Position numbers and translations under genes: made by a program. From Petrolisthes cinctipes (Eukaryota > Arthropoda > Malacostraca > Decapoda > Porcellanidae): 64,000 bases of DNA. The notes beneath the pieces were generated by a model. The model had not been told where the DNA came from. It searched no databases and saw only the letters and a program-made list of their open reading frames with translations. Positions 1-9,271 of the stretch are shown one piece after another. The DNA lies in assembly GCA_033782935.1 (NCBI GenBank), contig JAWQEG010000509.1, forward strand, positions 762,501-826,500, given 5' to 3'. Every line of letters starts with the position of its first letter. Within the stretch, counting starts at the first letter, position 1.

Positions 1-321
1 CATGAGCTCTCAGGCAGAGTGGTTGAGGAATGCTATTATGGAAATTTAGAACCTATATTACACAATGAGTAGGTGAAGCTAAGGTAAAGTTGTTCGTAGC
101 CTGAACAGTGAATATTTCTTCTTAATGGTTATCATGTTTGGCATGCAACATTGCATTGTTTTCTTGTTTTTCTACCAACTAAGATCGAGCAGATAGGTTG
201 TTTGCTTTGGCCATCATATTTTGGTAAGCATTATTTGATGTTCACCTTTGATTTTGTATTTTATTTGTAAGTCACGTTACAGTGTATTACATGCATAGTA
301 AAATTCCTTCATTACTAATTA

Positions 322-322
<1 letters not shown>

Positions 323-394
<72 letters not shown>

Positions 395-420
395 ATATAA
401 ACGTTAAAGTCTACTGTAAT

Positions 421-471
<51 letters not shown>
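323..471. repeat. (CT)n microsatellite, two tracts
   Basis: There are two CT runs, about 323-391 and 425-471, separated by about 30 bp of unique sequence. The mirror position in the right arm has one GA run only, so repeat number differs between the arms. Confidence 0.97.
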
Positions 472-475
<4 letters not shown>

Positions 476-837
476 GAACATTATCTTATCTTATCCAGTC
501 TATTTAGATATGAAATCGTATGGAGATTTAGGACCAATTCCACAGTTGTTCGTTGTAGTTTGTTAGCGCCCAAACGAAAGAATCTAAACTGTGTAAATGA
601 CTTTTGACTGATTTATTGGATTAACCTGATGAGTAAAGTTTACAGATATTGTAATAATACTAGTGCTTGATAGTTTTGGTGAATAATTATACTCAGCTTT
701 TGGGAAATAACGAAGGCTTACGAGTGTGTTTGGGGAGGAATCTGACAAACAAAATGACTATGTGGGACCGGCCCTGACTCCTTGACATTCTACGTTAAAC
801 ACATAAGTGTCGAAATATGTGATCTTTTTGCCAATGA

Positions 838-1142
838 TAGATTCTTCTTCACCTCCTTCTAACTTCTTCACTTTCCTTATCCTGTTCCTTCTTCACCTTT
901 TCCTCATCTCCACCTCTTCTCCCTTTCTCCTGTAGACCCCGTAGGGGGGTATTGTCTGTAGTGATATGGGCAATACTTTATGGGTTTTGGCGCCCCTTCG
1001 GCTCCAGCCAATCTCTTTCAGTTATTCAACTGTCTCTTTTCTTTCTATGTCCTTCCTGCTTGCTGTCCCACCTCTTCTATCACCACCTTCTGGCGCTATA
1101 TGATCTCGATGTTGCAGCGCCAAATATCAATCAATCAATCAA
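838..1142 (+). mobile_element. Retroposed insert (SINE or truncated LINE 3' end)
   Basis: The insert is 305 bp and is flanked by the 11-bp direct repeat TTTGCCAATGA (827-837 and 1143-1153). The right arm of the palindrome has one copy of this site (5676-5686 on the minus strand, one mismatch) and no insert, which proves insertion. The 3' end has a short stem, TGGCGCT at 1091-1097 pairing with AGCGCCA at 1116-1122, followed by an (AATC)n tail. A 3' stem-loop plus short tandem tail is typical of elements mobilised by LINE machinery that recognises the 3' end. The 5' part is pyrimidine-rich. I see no clear tRNA A/B boxes, so SINE versus truncated LINE is open. Confidence 0.85.
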
Positions 1143-2864
1143 TTTGCCAATGAGAATCAACTGGCATTGATTGTTAAATTAACTGGGTTATGTTTATTTA
1201 GAAGCCACACCTTAATGGGGAAGAGGGATCACTCCTAGCGACCAAACGTGTGTTTAACCTCCTAATAGATTACCCCGATTTATGCTAATAAACCTATTGT
1301 AGTGAAAAATAGTGTGTGCATAACAGTAGGTGTTTTACCAAATTTGCACATCATTCACATAATGATTGATTTATTCCAGAGATAACGGTGTGTGGCTGTG
1401 GGGAAGAGAAGGGCAAAGTTTTGGATAGTAGGTGGGCAAGGTGAACTTCGTTGGAACGCTCCGGTTGAGCACACGGATACGTAGGGTCATTACTTTAGCT
1501 AGGAATGTAGTTTTCCAGTCAGTATTTGATGAGCGTTTCAGAGTAACGACTCCTTATAATGATAAAAACCTAAAGATTTTTATTACTTTGTTTATTGTAT
1601 CACCCGTTACCATAAATCCAACGAATTATGAAATTACTACGAAACTATCCCTCTCGCATATTCTGTGTATCTTTCTCTCGAGTCATCAAGTAATGAATGG
1701 ATAACGTTAGCTACACAAATTAAAGAAGAATGTGTCTAAATTGACATTACCGATATCATGCTGTATGTGTAATAATCCTAAAGAAAAATAGCTCCTAGTA
1801 AAAGTCAGACAGAACACGTAATTAATCCAAGATTTATTTGCATTATAAAGAAATATGAAATATTCGCGTCCGTGCCCGAGATCACATCTTAAAACACGCT
1901 GCACACTCAGAGGGACCCCTATCCGGAGGCATATTTTTCAAGTCTGACCTGGTCAATGCAATCCGTTCAGTTAGGTTAGATTAAGTATGGTTGGGTTGAA
2001 ATGCAGTCAAGTAGGTAAAATGAGCTGGGAAAGACCATGAGACTATTTTAAAAATTTCCTATGGTTACTTTTATTCCTAAATGTTAGGCGCAATTTTCCT
2101 TCATTTTGCCCCAGCACTTCTTGCTCTCCAGCCAAATTCGAGAAATATGCTAACCAGCTGTAAAATCGGCGGTTGAACCCTCGTTGGCTGGGGGAAAGAT
2201 AAAACTCTGGTTATTCTCTACTTTCGTCATCTTTACACGTTCATAATTTCAATAGACAGGAACACTCTATAAATGTAAATAGGCAAAGTAGGAGTTATAC
2301 AATCCTTGACAACCCAACAACATTTATTTAAACAAATTATTTTTTTATTTACATTGACAATTAATATCCAGTCCAGCCACCTTCCTTCTCTATGACGGCA
2401 CGCAGTCTATCGGGTACAGAGGCCACAATGAGTCGAATTTGTTAGGTTTGTTGCGGAACATCTCCCACTGAGCCTGGGTATGAGCCATTAGTGCCTCTGG
2501 TCTCCGCTCCATCTCTGGCTCCATATTAGCCCACACGTTCTCTATGGGGTTTAGATCTGCACCCTTAGACGGCCAGTCTAAAAGCTCCACATCCTCTCTG
2601 CCTCTAAACCACTCCTGCACTGTGTGGGCTGTGTGGATGGGGCATCGGTCCTGAACATAAATGATGGGGCCAGGAGGGAAGGGATGGTTACGCTGCTGCA
2701 GTGAGGGAATGAAAAAGTTCTCCAGTATCTCCAGATACTTTGCGGCAGTGAATCTTCCCTCTATGCGAACAATGTCACCCATGCCGTGAATGAAGATCCA
2801 CCCCCAAACCTTCACCGTGACATGTCCGCTCCTGGCCTCCTCGAATATGTTTCGACGGTCGTAA

Positions 2865-3394
2865 CTGCGGAATAACAATATTTGCACATTCTGTTCAGTA
2901 ATTTACACTGTCGGTGCTGGGGTCCAGTGCATATCGTTTGGAAATTTCATTGACCTATAAGTATATGACTATTAAGTAAGCAGCATTTAGCATTTAATTA
3001 GGCAATGAGAACACTGGTGATGGTCTAATGACTCCCTATTAAATTCCTGTCAAAGATGTAATGACGTGCACTAGGTCTACAAGATCTTGTAACAGCATGA
3101 CGAAAAGAACAAATAATTAATACAGTACACCACCACAAGCATAGACAGTGCACAAAGAGGATAAGCAAAGAAAAGGGATTCATATCTACAATGAATATCA
3201 TAAATGATTAAAGCCATTATAGGATAAGAGAATATTCATTTTGATCATATTGTGAGGGAAGACGATCAATGGTGGAAATATAGCAAGGACACATTAAGTA
3301 TTAAATTATTCTACTTTTTCGATATCTAACTTAAACAGTCAAGAATTAAACGGAAACTACGAAACTGATTTAAATATCTTACACTGTTTCTTAC
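2865..3394 (-). other. Intron 2 of the Tc1-like transposase
   Basis: This is a 530-bp AT-rich stretch with GTAAG at its 5' end (3394 downward) and a pyrimidine-rich CAG at its 3' end (2867-2865). Joining the flanks gives Asn-Thr-Arg-Tyr-Asp-Arg-Arg-Asn, the sequence expected at this point of the family. I see no other feature inside. Confidence 0.75.
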
Positions 3395-3741
3395 CGTGTG
3401 TTATAGGGTCTCCATTTGTGGACGATTCCATGGTTTGTGCTGTTGAATGTTTTTTTCGCCCGTAAACATGACCCTCGACCAGAAATCTAGCCCCTTGTCC
3501 ACATACTGACGGGCGTAGGCTAGTCTTGCAGCCCGATGCTCTTCTGAGAGCCGCTCCTTTCTTGCAGGAATCCTGTGTCGTAAGCCCGCCTCCCTCAAAC
3601 GCCGCCGTACAGTTTGGGCATTTACATTCAGTCGTAATCGTTTCCTAATGGAGACAGCATTTGTGAAGGGGTCATCACGCACCGCTTGTTGTATGGCCTC
3701 ATCTTGTGCGCGGGACGTTAGTCGAGGCCGAGGTCTTCTTT

Positions 3742-4256
3742 CTGAAAGTGTGACCATAGTATTACTGTCGGCTAACTCGAATCAGAATTAATAAGGTCAT
3801 TAAATACTGATTCAGTTGTATATATTCCTTTTAAATAACACTAAATAGAAAGAATACAAGATTAATACCAAATAATATATATTAAAATAAACTCCTATAA
3901 CGTAGTAAATAGAAAATAAGGTAAATAATATTATGTAGCAAATACTAAATATTAATGATTAGTAAATAAACTAATAAATCAATTGACATTACTGATATCA
4001 TGCTGTATGTGTAATAATCCTAAAGAAAATTAGCTCTTAGTAAAAGTCAGACAGAACATGTAATTAAACCAAGATTTATTTGCATTATAAAGAAATATGA
4101 AATATTCGCGTCCGTGCCCGAGATCACATCTTAAAACACGCTGCACACAATGAATGTTAGTAAATATTTTTACTAACATTAATATTAACTTATTTAATAA
4201 GTAATATTAATGCATTAAATCGTGATTATGGTTTAGGGATCATAATACTACTATTA
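3742..4256 (-). other. Intron 1 of the Tc1-like transposase
   Basis: This is a 515-bp intron with a GTAATA donor (4256 downward) and a TTTCAG acceptor (3747-3742). Splicing joins LLDA to ERRPRPRLTS, the normal linker between the two DNA-binding domains of Tc1-like transposases. It is very AT-rich and contains a 169-bp copy of arm sequence (3979-4147). Confidence 0.75.
3979..4147 (+). repeat. Third copy of an arm segment, inside the intron
   Basis: About 169 bp match 1737-1905 of the left arm in direct orientation with only a handful of substitutions. The right arm carries the same segment inverted at about 4895-5065. The flanks of the intronic copy are unrelated to the arm flanks. It could be a short dispersed element or a segment copied from an arm. 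Confidence 0.85.
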
Positions 4257-5369
4257 CCAGCGTCAAGCAGATTTCCTATTTCCTCATGTCGGTGTATCCA
4301 CTTTTGAACAGTTGTGCGGGACACGGCAAGTCTCTGTGCTATAACTCTTGATGATAAACCCTCATCGTGAAGAGCGATGATCTGTGCACGTTTCGCAATG
4401 GCTGTCTGCTGCCTGTTCATCTTGAGACTGGTGGTGGCTGATTGGCTCCAAAAATATTTTGGGATAACACATCACCTCGCTCGACTCATGATTGGCTGAA
4501 TGGAAGCCCTTCTCTCTTGTGATCCCTACTAACAAGCTATTTACCGTTTTAAAAACGGGACATGTAAAGATGATGAAAGTAGAGAATAACCAGAGTTTTA
4601 TCTTTCCCCCAGCCAACGAGGGTTCAACCGCCGATTTTACGGCTGGTTAGCATATTTCTCGAATTTGGCTGGAGAGCAAGAAGTGCTGGGACAAAATGAA
4701 GAAAAATTGCGCCTAACATTTAGGAATAAAAGTAACCATAGGAAATTTTTAAAATAGTCTCATGGTCTTTCCCAGCTCATTTTACCTACTTGACTGCATT
4801 TCAACCCAACCATACTTAATCTAACCTAACTGAACGGATTGCATTGACCAGGTCAGACTTGAAAAATATGCCTCCGGATAGGGGTCCCTCTGAGTGTGCA
4901 GCGTGTTTTAAGATGTGATCTCGGGCACGGACGCGAGTATTTCATATTTCTTTATAATGCAAATAAATCTTGGATTAATTACGTGTTCTGTCTGACTTTT
5001 ACTAGGAGCTATTTTTCTTTAGGATTATTACACATACAGCATGATATCGGTAATGTCAATTTATAGACACATTCTTCTTTAATTTGTGTAGCTAACGTTA
5101 TCCATTCATTACTTGATGACTCGAGAGAAAGATACACAGAATATGCGAGAGGGATAGTTTCGTAGTAATTTCATAATTCGTTGGATTTATGGTAACGGGT
5201 GATACAATAAACAAAGTAATAAAAATCTTTAGGTTTTTATCATTATAAGGAGTCGTTACTCTGAAACGCTCATCAAATACTGACTGGCAAACTACATTCC
5301 TAGCAAAAGTAATGACCCTACGTATCCGTGTGCTCAACTGGAGCGTTCCAATGAAGTTCACCTTGCCCA

Positions 5370-5414
5370 CCTAGGCCAAGATCTAGAATACTATATTCTA
5401 GATCTTGACCTAGG
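5370..5414. repeat. 45-nt hairpin found in one arm only
   Basis: Two 20-nt arms (5370-5389 and 5395-5414) pair at 19 of 20 positions around a 5-nt loop. The corresponding place in the left arm, near 1430, lacks it. Confidence 0.9.
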
Positions 5415-6042
5415 CTACTTTTTGAGACTTCGCCCTTCTCTTCTCCACAGCCACACACCGTTATCTCTGGAATAAATCCATCATTATGTGAACGGTGTGC
5501 AAATTTGGTAGATCACCTACTACTATGCACACATTAATGTATCTATTAGCAAAACTTGTGGTAATCTATTAGTAGGTTAAACACACGTTTGGTCGTTAGG
5601 AGTGATCCCTTTTTTCCGTTCACCTGTGGGTTCAAAACAAACATAACCCAGTTAACAATCAATGCGAGTTGATTATCACTGGCAAAACGATCACTTATTT
5701 CGACACTACTAATTTGTTTATTAACGTAGAATGTCAGGGAGACAGGACTGATTCCACAGTCATTTTGTCAGAGTCCTCCCCAAACACACTTGTAAGGCTT
5801 CGTTATTTCTCAAAAGCTGATTATTCCTATTCACCAAAACTATCAATTGAGCATTTGTATTATTACAATAGCTGCATACTTTACTCATCAGATGCTTCCA
5901 ATAAATCAGACATAAGTCATTTACACAGTTTAGTTTCTTTCGTTTGGGCGCTAACAAATCACAACGAACAACTGTGGAATTGGTCTTCACTCTCTGTTCG
6001 ATTTCATTAGTATAGAGATAGGATAAGATAGATGGTGTTTAT

Positions 6043-6045
<3 letters not shown>

Positions 6046-6114
<69 letters not shown>
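6046..6114. repeat. (GA)n microsatellite
   Basis: This is an uninterrupted GA run, the mirror of the CT tracts at 323-471. Confidence 0.97.
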
Positions 6115-6117
<3 letters not shown>

Positions 6118-6740
6118 ACAGTCGACTTTAAAATATTATTAGGAGAGAGAGAAAGTATTTAGCAATGAAGGAATTTTACTATGCATGTAATACATTGTAA
6201 CTTGACTTACAAATAAAATACGAAATCAAAGGTGATCTCAAATTATGCTTACCAAATTATGATGGACAAAGAAAACAACCTATCTACCCGATCCTAGTTG
6301 GTAGAAAAACAAGATAACAATCGTGGCAACGAGACGTGAGCTCAGTCAGAACGGCTGAGCAATGTTGCATGCCAAACATGATAACCATTAAGAAGAAATA
6401 TTCACTGTTCAGGCTACGAACAACTTTACCTTAGCTTCACCTACTCATTGTGTAATATAGGTTCTAAATTTCCATAATAGCATTCCTCAACCACTCTGCC
6501 TGAGAGCTCATGACTCATTGGCACGAGCATAGATGTTTCCCGAAACTTCAACCCTGCAGTCCACATTCCTTCCACAACTACACAGCGCCATCTATGGAAT
6601 GAACTTTGAGGCAGGGTCATGTTCACTACAGAGGGAGAGTGTTGACGATCCGTATAATTTTTGAGCACACACACACACACACTGCTGCCACATCTACGAT
6701 ATTCTCGATACTGGGTGGCCCAGTCGGAACTGTAACAGAC

Positions 6741-6911
6741 TGTACAGTCGGCGGCAGAAGTCCTGTCGCCACACCTGCTTCACCGAGACATGCAGTGTTT
6801 ATGAACTCGAGAAATACACACGTTTTCTACACCTAATAATCTCGAGTCTATGAACATCATGTGCCTCGGTGAAGCAAATGAGGCGACAGGACTTTTGCCG
6901 CCGACTGTACA
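6741..6911. repeat. Imperfect foldback, 71-bp arms
   Basis: 6741-6811 pairs with 6841-6911 around a 29-bp loop. The outer 30 bp of each arm (TGTACAGTCGGCGGCA and onward) match almost perfectly and the inner part is looser. No coding capacity. It could be a small foldback or MITE-like element. The 6513-6740 stretch before it shows nothing I can name except a short CA run near 6666-6681. Confidence 0.8.
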
Positions 6912-6960
6912 TTGCATCATGGATTCTGGGTATTCCATACACTACTCAGGAAGCCAGGAC

Positions 6961-6961
<1 letters not shown>

Positions 6962-7002
<41 letters not shown>

Positions 7003-7018
7003 CCTAGACATACAGTAC

Positions 7019-7050
<32 letters not shown>

Positions 7051-7142
7051 GTGTGTACCCTAGATATACAGCACGTGTGTGTGTGTGTGTGTGTGTACCC
7101 TAGATATACAGTACGTGTGTGTGTGTGTGTTTGTGTGATATA

Positions 7143-7186
<44 letters not shown>

Positions 7187-7226
7187 TGATATACTCGTAT
7201 GTGTGTGTGTGTGTGTGTGTGATATA

Positions 7227-7258
<32 letters not shown>

Positions 7259-7318
7259 ATATAATCGTGTGTGTGTGTGTGTGTGTGATATACTCGTGTG
7301 TGTTTGTGTGTGTGTGTA
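6962..7318. repeat. GT-rich compound micro/minisatellite
   Basis: (GT)n is interspersed with two recurring units: ACCCTAGATATACAGTAC (three copies between about 7000 and 7113) and GATATACTCG (five copies from about 7137 to 7297). Open frames here encode only Cys-Val or Thr-His runs and are not genes. Confidence 0.95.
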
Positions 7319-7434
7319 AAAATATACAAAGAGAGTTAATTTAATTTAATATTATATTTTCGTGTGTGTAATGTAGAGAGAGGATTAATTTATTGTACAC
7401 ACATACACACATACACAAACACACACACATACAC

Positions 7435-7564
7435 AGATAGATAGATAGATAGATAGATAGTTTATTGACCACAGATTACATTTTTACAATAGTATATAAT
7501 GCTTTTTACAAAGTTCGAACATCACAAATGTTTAATTTAAAACTACAACTGCAGTCCAACGCAA
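7435..7564 (-). mobile_element. 3' terminal segment of LINE-B
   Basis: Read on the minus strand this is an AT-rich 3' untranslated end with a CAATAAAC signal (7461-7468 region), ending in (CTAT)n, seen as GATA repeats at 7435-7461. Short tandem tails of this kind are typical of RTE-like and related LINEs. It is separated from the LINE-B coding part (13229-14566) by LINE-A; both sides of LINE-A carry CAACGCAA (7557-7564 and 13142-13149). That it belongs to LINE-B is an inference from this duplication. Confidence 0.55.
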
Positions 7565-7819
7565 CATTCTCGTTTGTGTTGTTGTTTTGTGTTGTTTTGG
7601 AGCTCTTGTTTGTATTTTTTTGTGTTGTTTGTGAGTTCTTGTTTGTGTGTTGCTGTTTCTGTGGTGTTGCTGGTGTTGTTTGTCTGTTGTGGTTCTGTGT
7701 ATAGTTTTGTTGTGATTGTCTGTGTGTATGTGGATGTGTGTGTGTGTGTGTCCCTGGCTGATTGAGTGTTTAGTTGTTTGTGTTGTTGTTTGCTTTCCAT
7801 CTAGGCCTTGCCTGGCCTG

Positions 7820-9271
7820 ATGGAGAGTGCGGATTCCTGCTTGGAGGCCGACTTGGCAATGTCGGAGGAAGACGAGTCTCCAATTGAGGATCACTGGCCT
7901 GAGCTGCCTTCTCGCAACCCTCCCCCCCTCTCCTCGGTCACTCCGCAGCACAGGTTGCAGCCGTCCACCTCCTCAACCTCTACCAAGCGACCTGTTGATG
8001 CCTCGTCCGACTCCTCGCAGGATTCCGATGGTGTGGACTGTTTGCCTCCAGCTGCCAAGACTGCCAAGGGTGCTTCAGCTGTGCACGACGTACCTTCTCT
8101 GCCTCACCCTGGTGTTTCTTCTTTGTATACCAACTCCTTGCCCTCGTCCAACCTTCCTGCTTTTGCCCCGAGAGATGCCTATGTCAAACTCTCCTTCTCT
8201 GGAAACCCATCTACGGACACAAAGCTGCGTTGGTTGTCTGATGTCAACAGGGCCTTCCAGTTGCAGCGTGAACTGGCTGAAGTCAAGATGGCTGCTGTCA
8301 CCTCCCGGTTTGTCTACATCTCTAGGAAGCGTCAGGACATCATTGATAGAGTGAAGGCTGGTGAATTTTTATCTCTGCCTCTCATTCCTGAAGACTCACC
8401 TGAGAGGCCTCGTAAGTTCCCCAGCTACATCCTCACCCGTTTTCCTATTGATGTTGACCCGAAACTTGCCAAAGGATACCCTGGTGTGTACTTTGCCCGT
8501 CGTTTTTTCCAAGATGGTTCCCCCATTAGCCGTATTGTTGTTGTCTGGAGTCAACCCGATCCACCTCCAAATGAGATTTCCTTTGATTTCCTCCCTTGTC
8601 TTCCACCGTGTGAGGTGAGGAAACTTCATAATGACCAGCCTTGGTGCTACAGGTGCTGGGGAGTTGGGCATATCTCCCGGTACTGTTCCGCCAGGCCGAA
8701 GTGTGCATGGTGTGCTGCCGACCATGATTCCAAGACGTGTCCTGTCAGGGGTGAACAATCACGTCCTGCTGCCTCCACCTCTGAGCCTTCACCTCCTGAA
8801 GATACGTCTCGATGGAAGTGTCCACGATGCCTTCAGCCAGGGGTTAACGTGTGGCATGGATGTACTCGACGCAAGGTCCAGGCTCGTGTCTCTACTATTG
8901 CTCCGCCTCCTTCACCACCACCACCACCACCACCACCTCCCCCCCCAATCTGCTCCTCCTACCAACCCTGCCTCACCTCCAGACCTGGCCCTCCGCAAGT
9001 CTGTTGCTACCCTCATGGCACGATGTACGGCTCTTGAAAACCGCTTTTCTGCCCTTGAAGCCAGGATTGATGGGCTGGTTGCCACTCAGGCTGCCAATGA
9101 CTCCAAACTCTCCACCTTGGTCGAGGCTCAGCAGGCCATCATCTCAACTGTCACTACCCTTACCGAAAAGATGAATACTGTTGCATCTCGCCTGGTCCAT
9201 CTTCTTCTCCAGGTCGCTCATCTGCCCCCACTCACCGGACTTCTACCTCCAAATATAGAGTTCGCTATTGA
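7820..9271 (+). pseudogene. LINE-A ORF1, zinc-knuckle Gag-like protein
   Basis: The first ATG is at 7820. The N-terminal part is acidic and Ser/Pro-rich. From 8645 there are two CCHC knuckles (CYRCWGVGHISRYC, then CAWCAADHDSKTC) and a third Cys/His cluster (CPRCLQPGVNVWHGC). A proline run follows, in which eight C residues at 8939-8946 carry a frameshift. In the shifted frame the protein continues with a heptad-like segment (RCTALENRFSALEARIDG), as expected of a coiled coil. Near 9190 the frame returns to the original one and ends in a Ser/Thr/Arg-rich tail at TGA 9269-9271. As read, without correction, translation stops at 9037. The protein binds element RNA in related LINEs. The two compensating shifts are my inference. 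Confidence 0.75.

Larger units (their letters stand above)
1..2240 (+). repeat. Left arm of a giant inverted repeat
   Basis: Read on the minus strand, this sequence recurs at 4560-6512 at what looks like well over 90% identity over long stretches. Base 1 pairs with base 6512, so the arm continues beyond the left edge of the window. The inner end is sharp: 2231-2239 pairs with 4561-4569 and similarity then stops. Arm-specific differences are a 305-bp insert (838-1142) and a second (CT)n tract. I see no host gene in the arm. A 90-codon open frame at 1432-1704 is mirrored at 5098-5370 only because the DNA is duplicated; it lacks an ATG start. Confidence 0.93.
2361..4420 (-). pseudogene. Tc1-like transposase with two introns, inactive
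   Basis: This is a Tc1/mariner-superfamily DDE transposase read on the minus strand in three exons: 4420-4258, 3741-3395 and 2864-2361. Exon 1 starts at an ATG and encodes the first helix-turn-helix (SSRVIAQRLAVSRTTVQKW). Exon 2 has the second DNA-binding domain and the first catalytic region. Exon 3 has the second Asp (VQDRCPIHTA) and the Glu (ADLNPIENVW) with 35 residues between them, so a DD35E-like spacing, and a C-terminus ending EGGWTGY before TAA at 2363-2361. The exons sum to 1014 bp, matching the usual size of about 340 residues. Lesions: the first catalytic Asp is Gly (FTGEK where FTDEK is expected), a run of seven A near 3447-3453 shifts the frame, and a second shift lies near 2420-2440. 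The copy is dead. Confidence 0.85.
4560..6512 (-). repeat. Right arm of the giant inverted repeat
   Basis: This is the reverse-complement partner of 1-2240. It lacks the 305-bp insert of the left arm, having an uninterrupted site at 5676-5686. It carries two things the left arm lacks: a 45-nt perfect-looking hairpin (5370-5414) and about 45 bp of extra sequence around 6310-6360. The arms enclose a 2.3-kb spacer with the Tc1-like transposase pseudogene. Either they are extremely long terminal inverted repeats of that element, or they arose by inverted duplication of the element with its flank. The outer end cannot be located because the left arm leaves the window. Confidence 0.93.

Noticed and set aside
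952..1170. A 72-codon frame in the left arm
   Set aside because: It lies inside the 305-bp retroposed insert and crosses its end; no ATG at its start.
1432..1704. A 90-codon frame conserved at 5098-5370
   Set aside because: It starts at GTG with no ATG, and the conservation is that of the whole palindrome arm; nothing suggests selection on the protein.
6441..7330. Frames encoding Cys-Val, Thr-His or Thr-Ile runs
   Set aside because: These are translations of (GT)n/(CA)n microsatellites.
7532..7951. A 139-codon minus-strand frame over the LINE-A 5' UTR
   Set aside because: It is low-complexity Thr/Gln/His sequence made by the T/G-rich leader and the antisense of ORF1.
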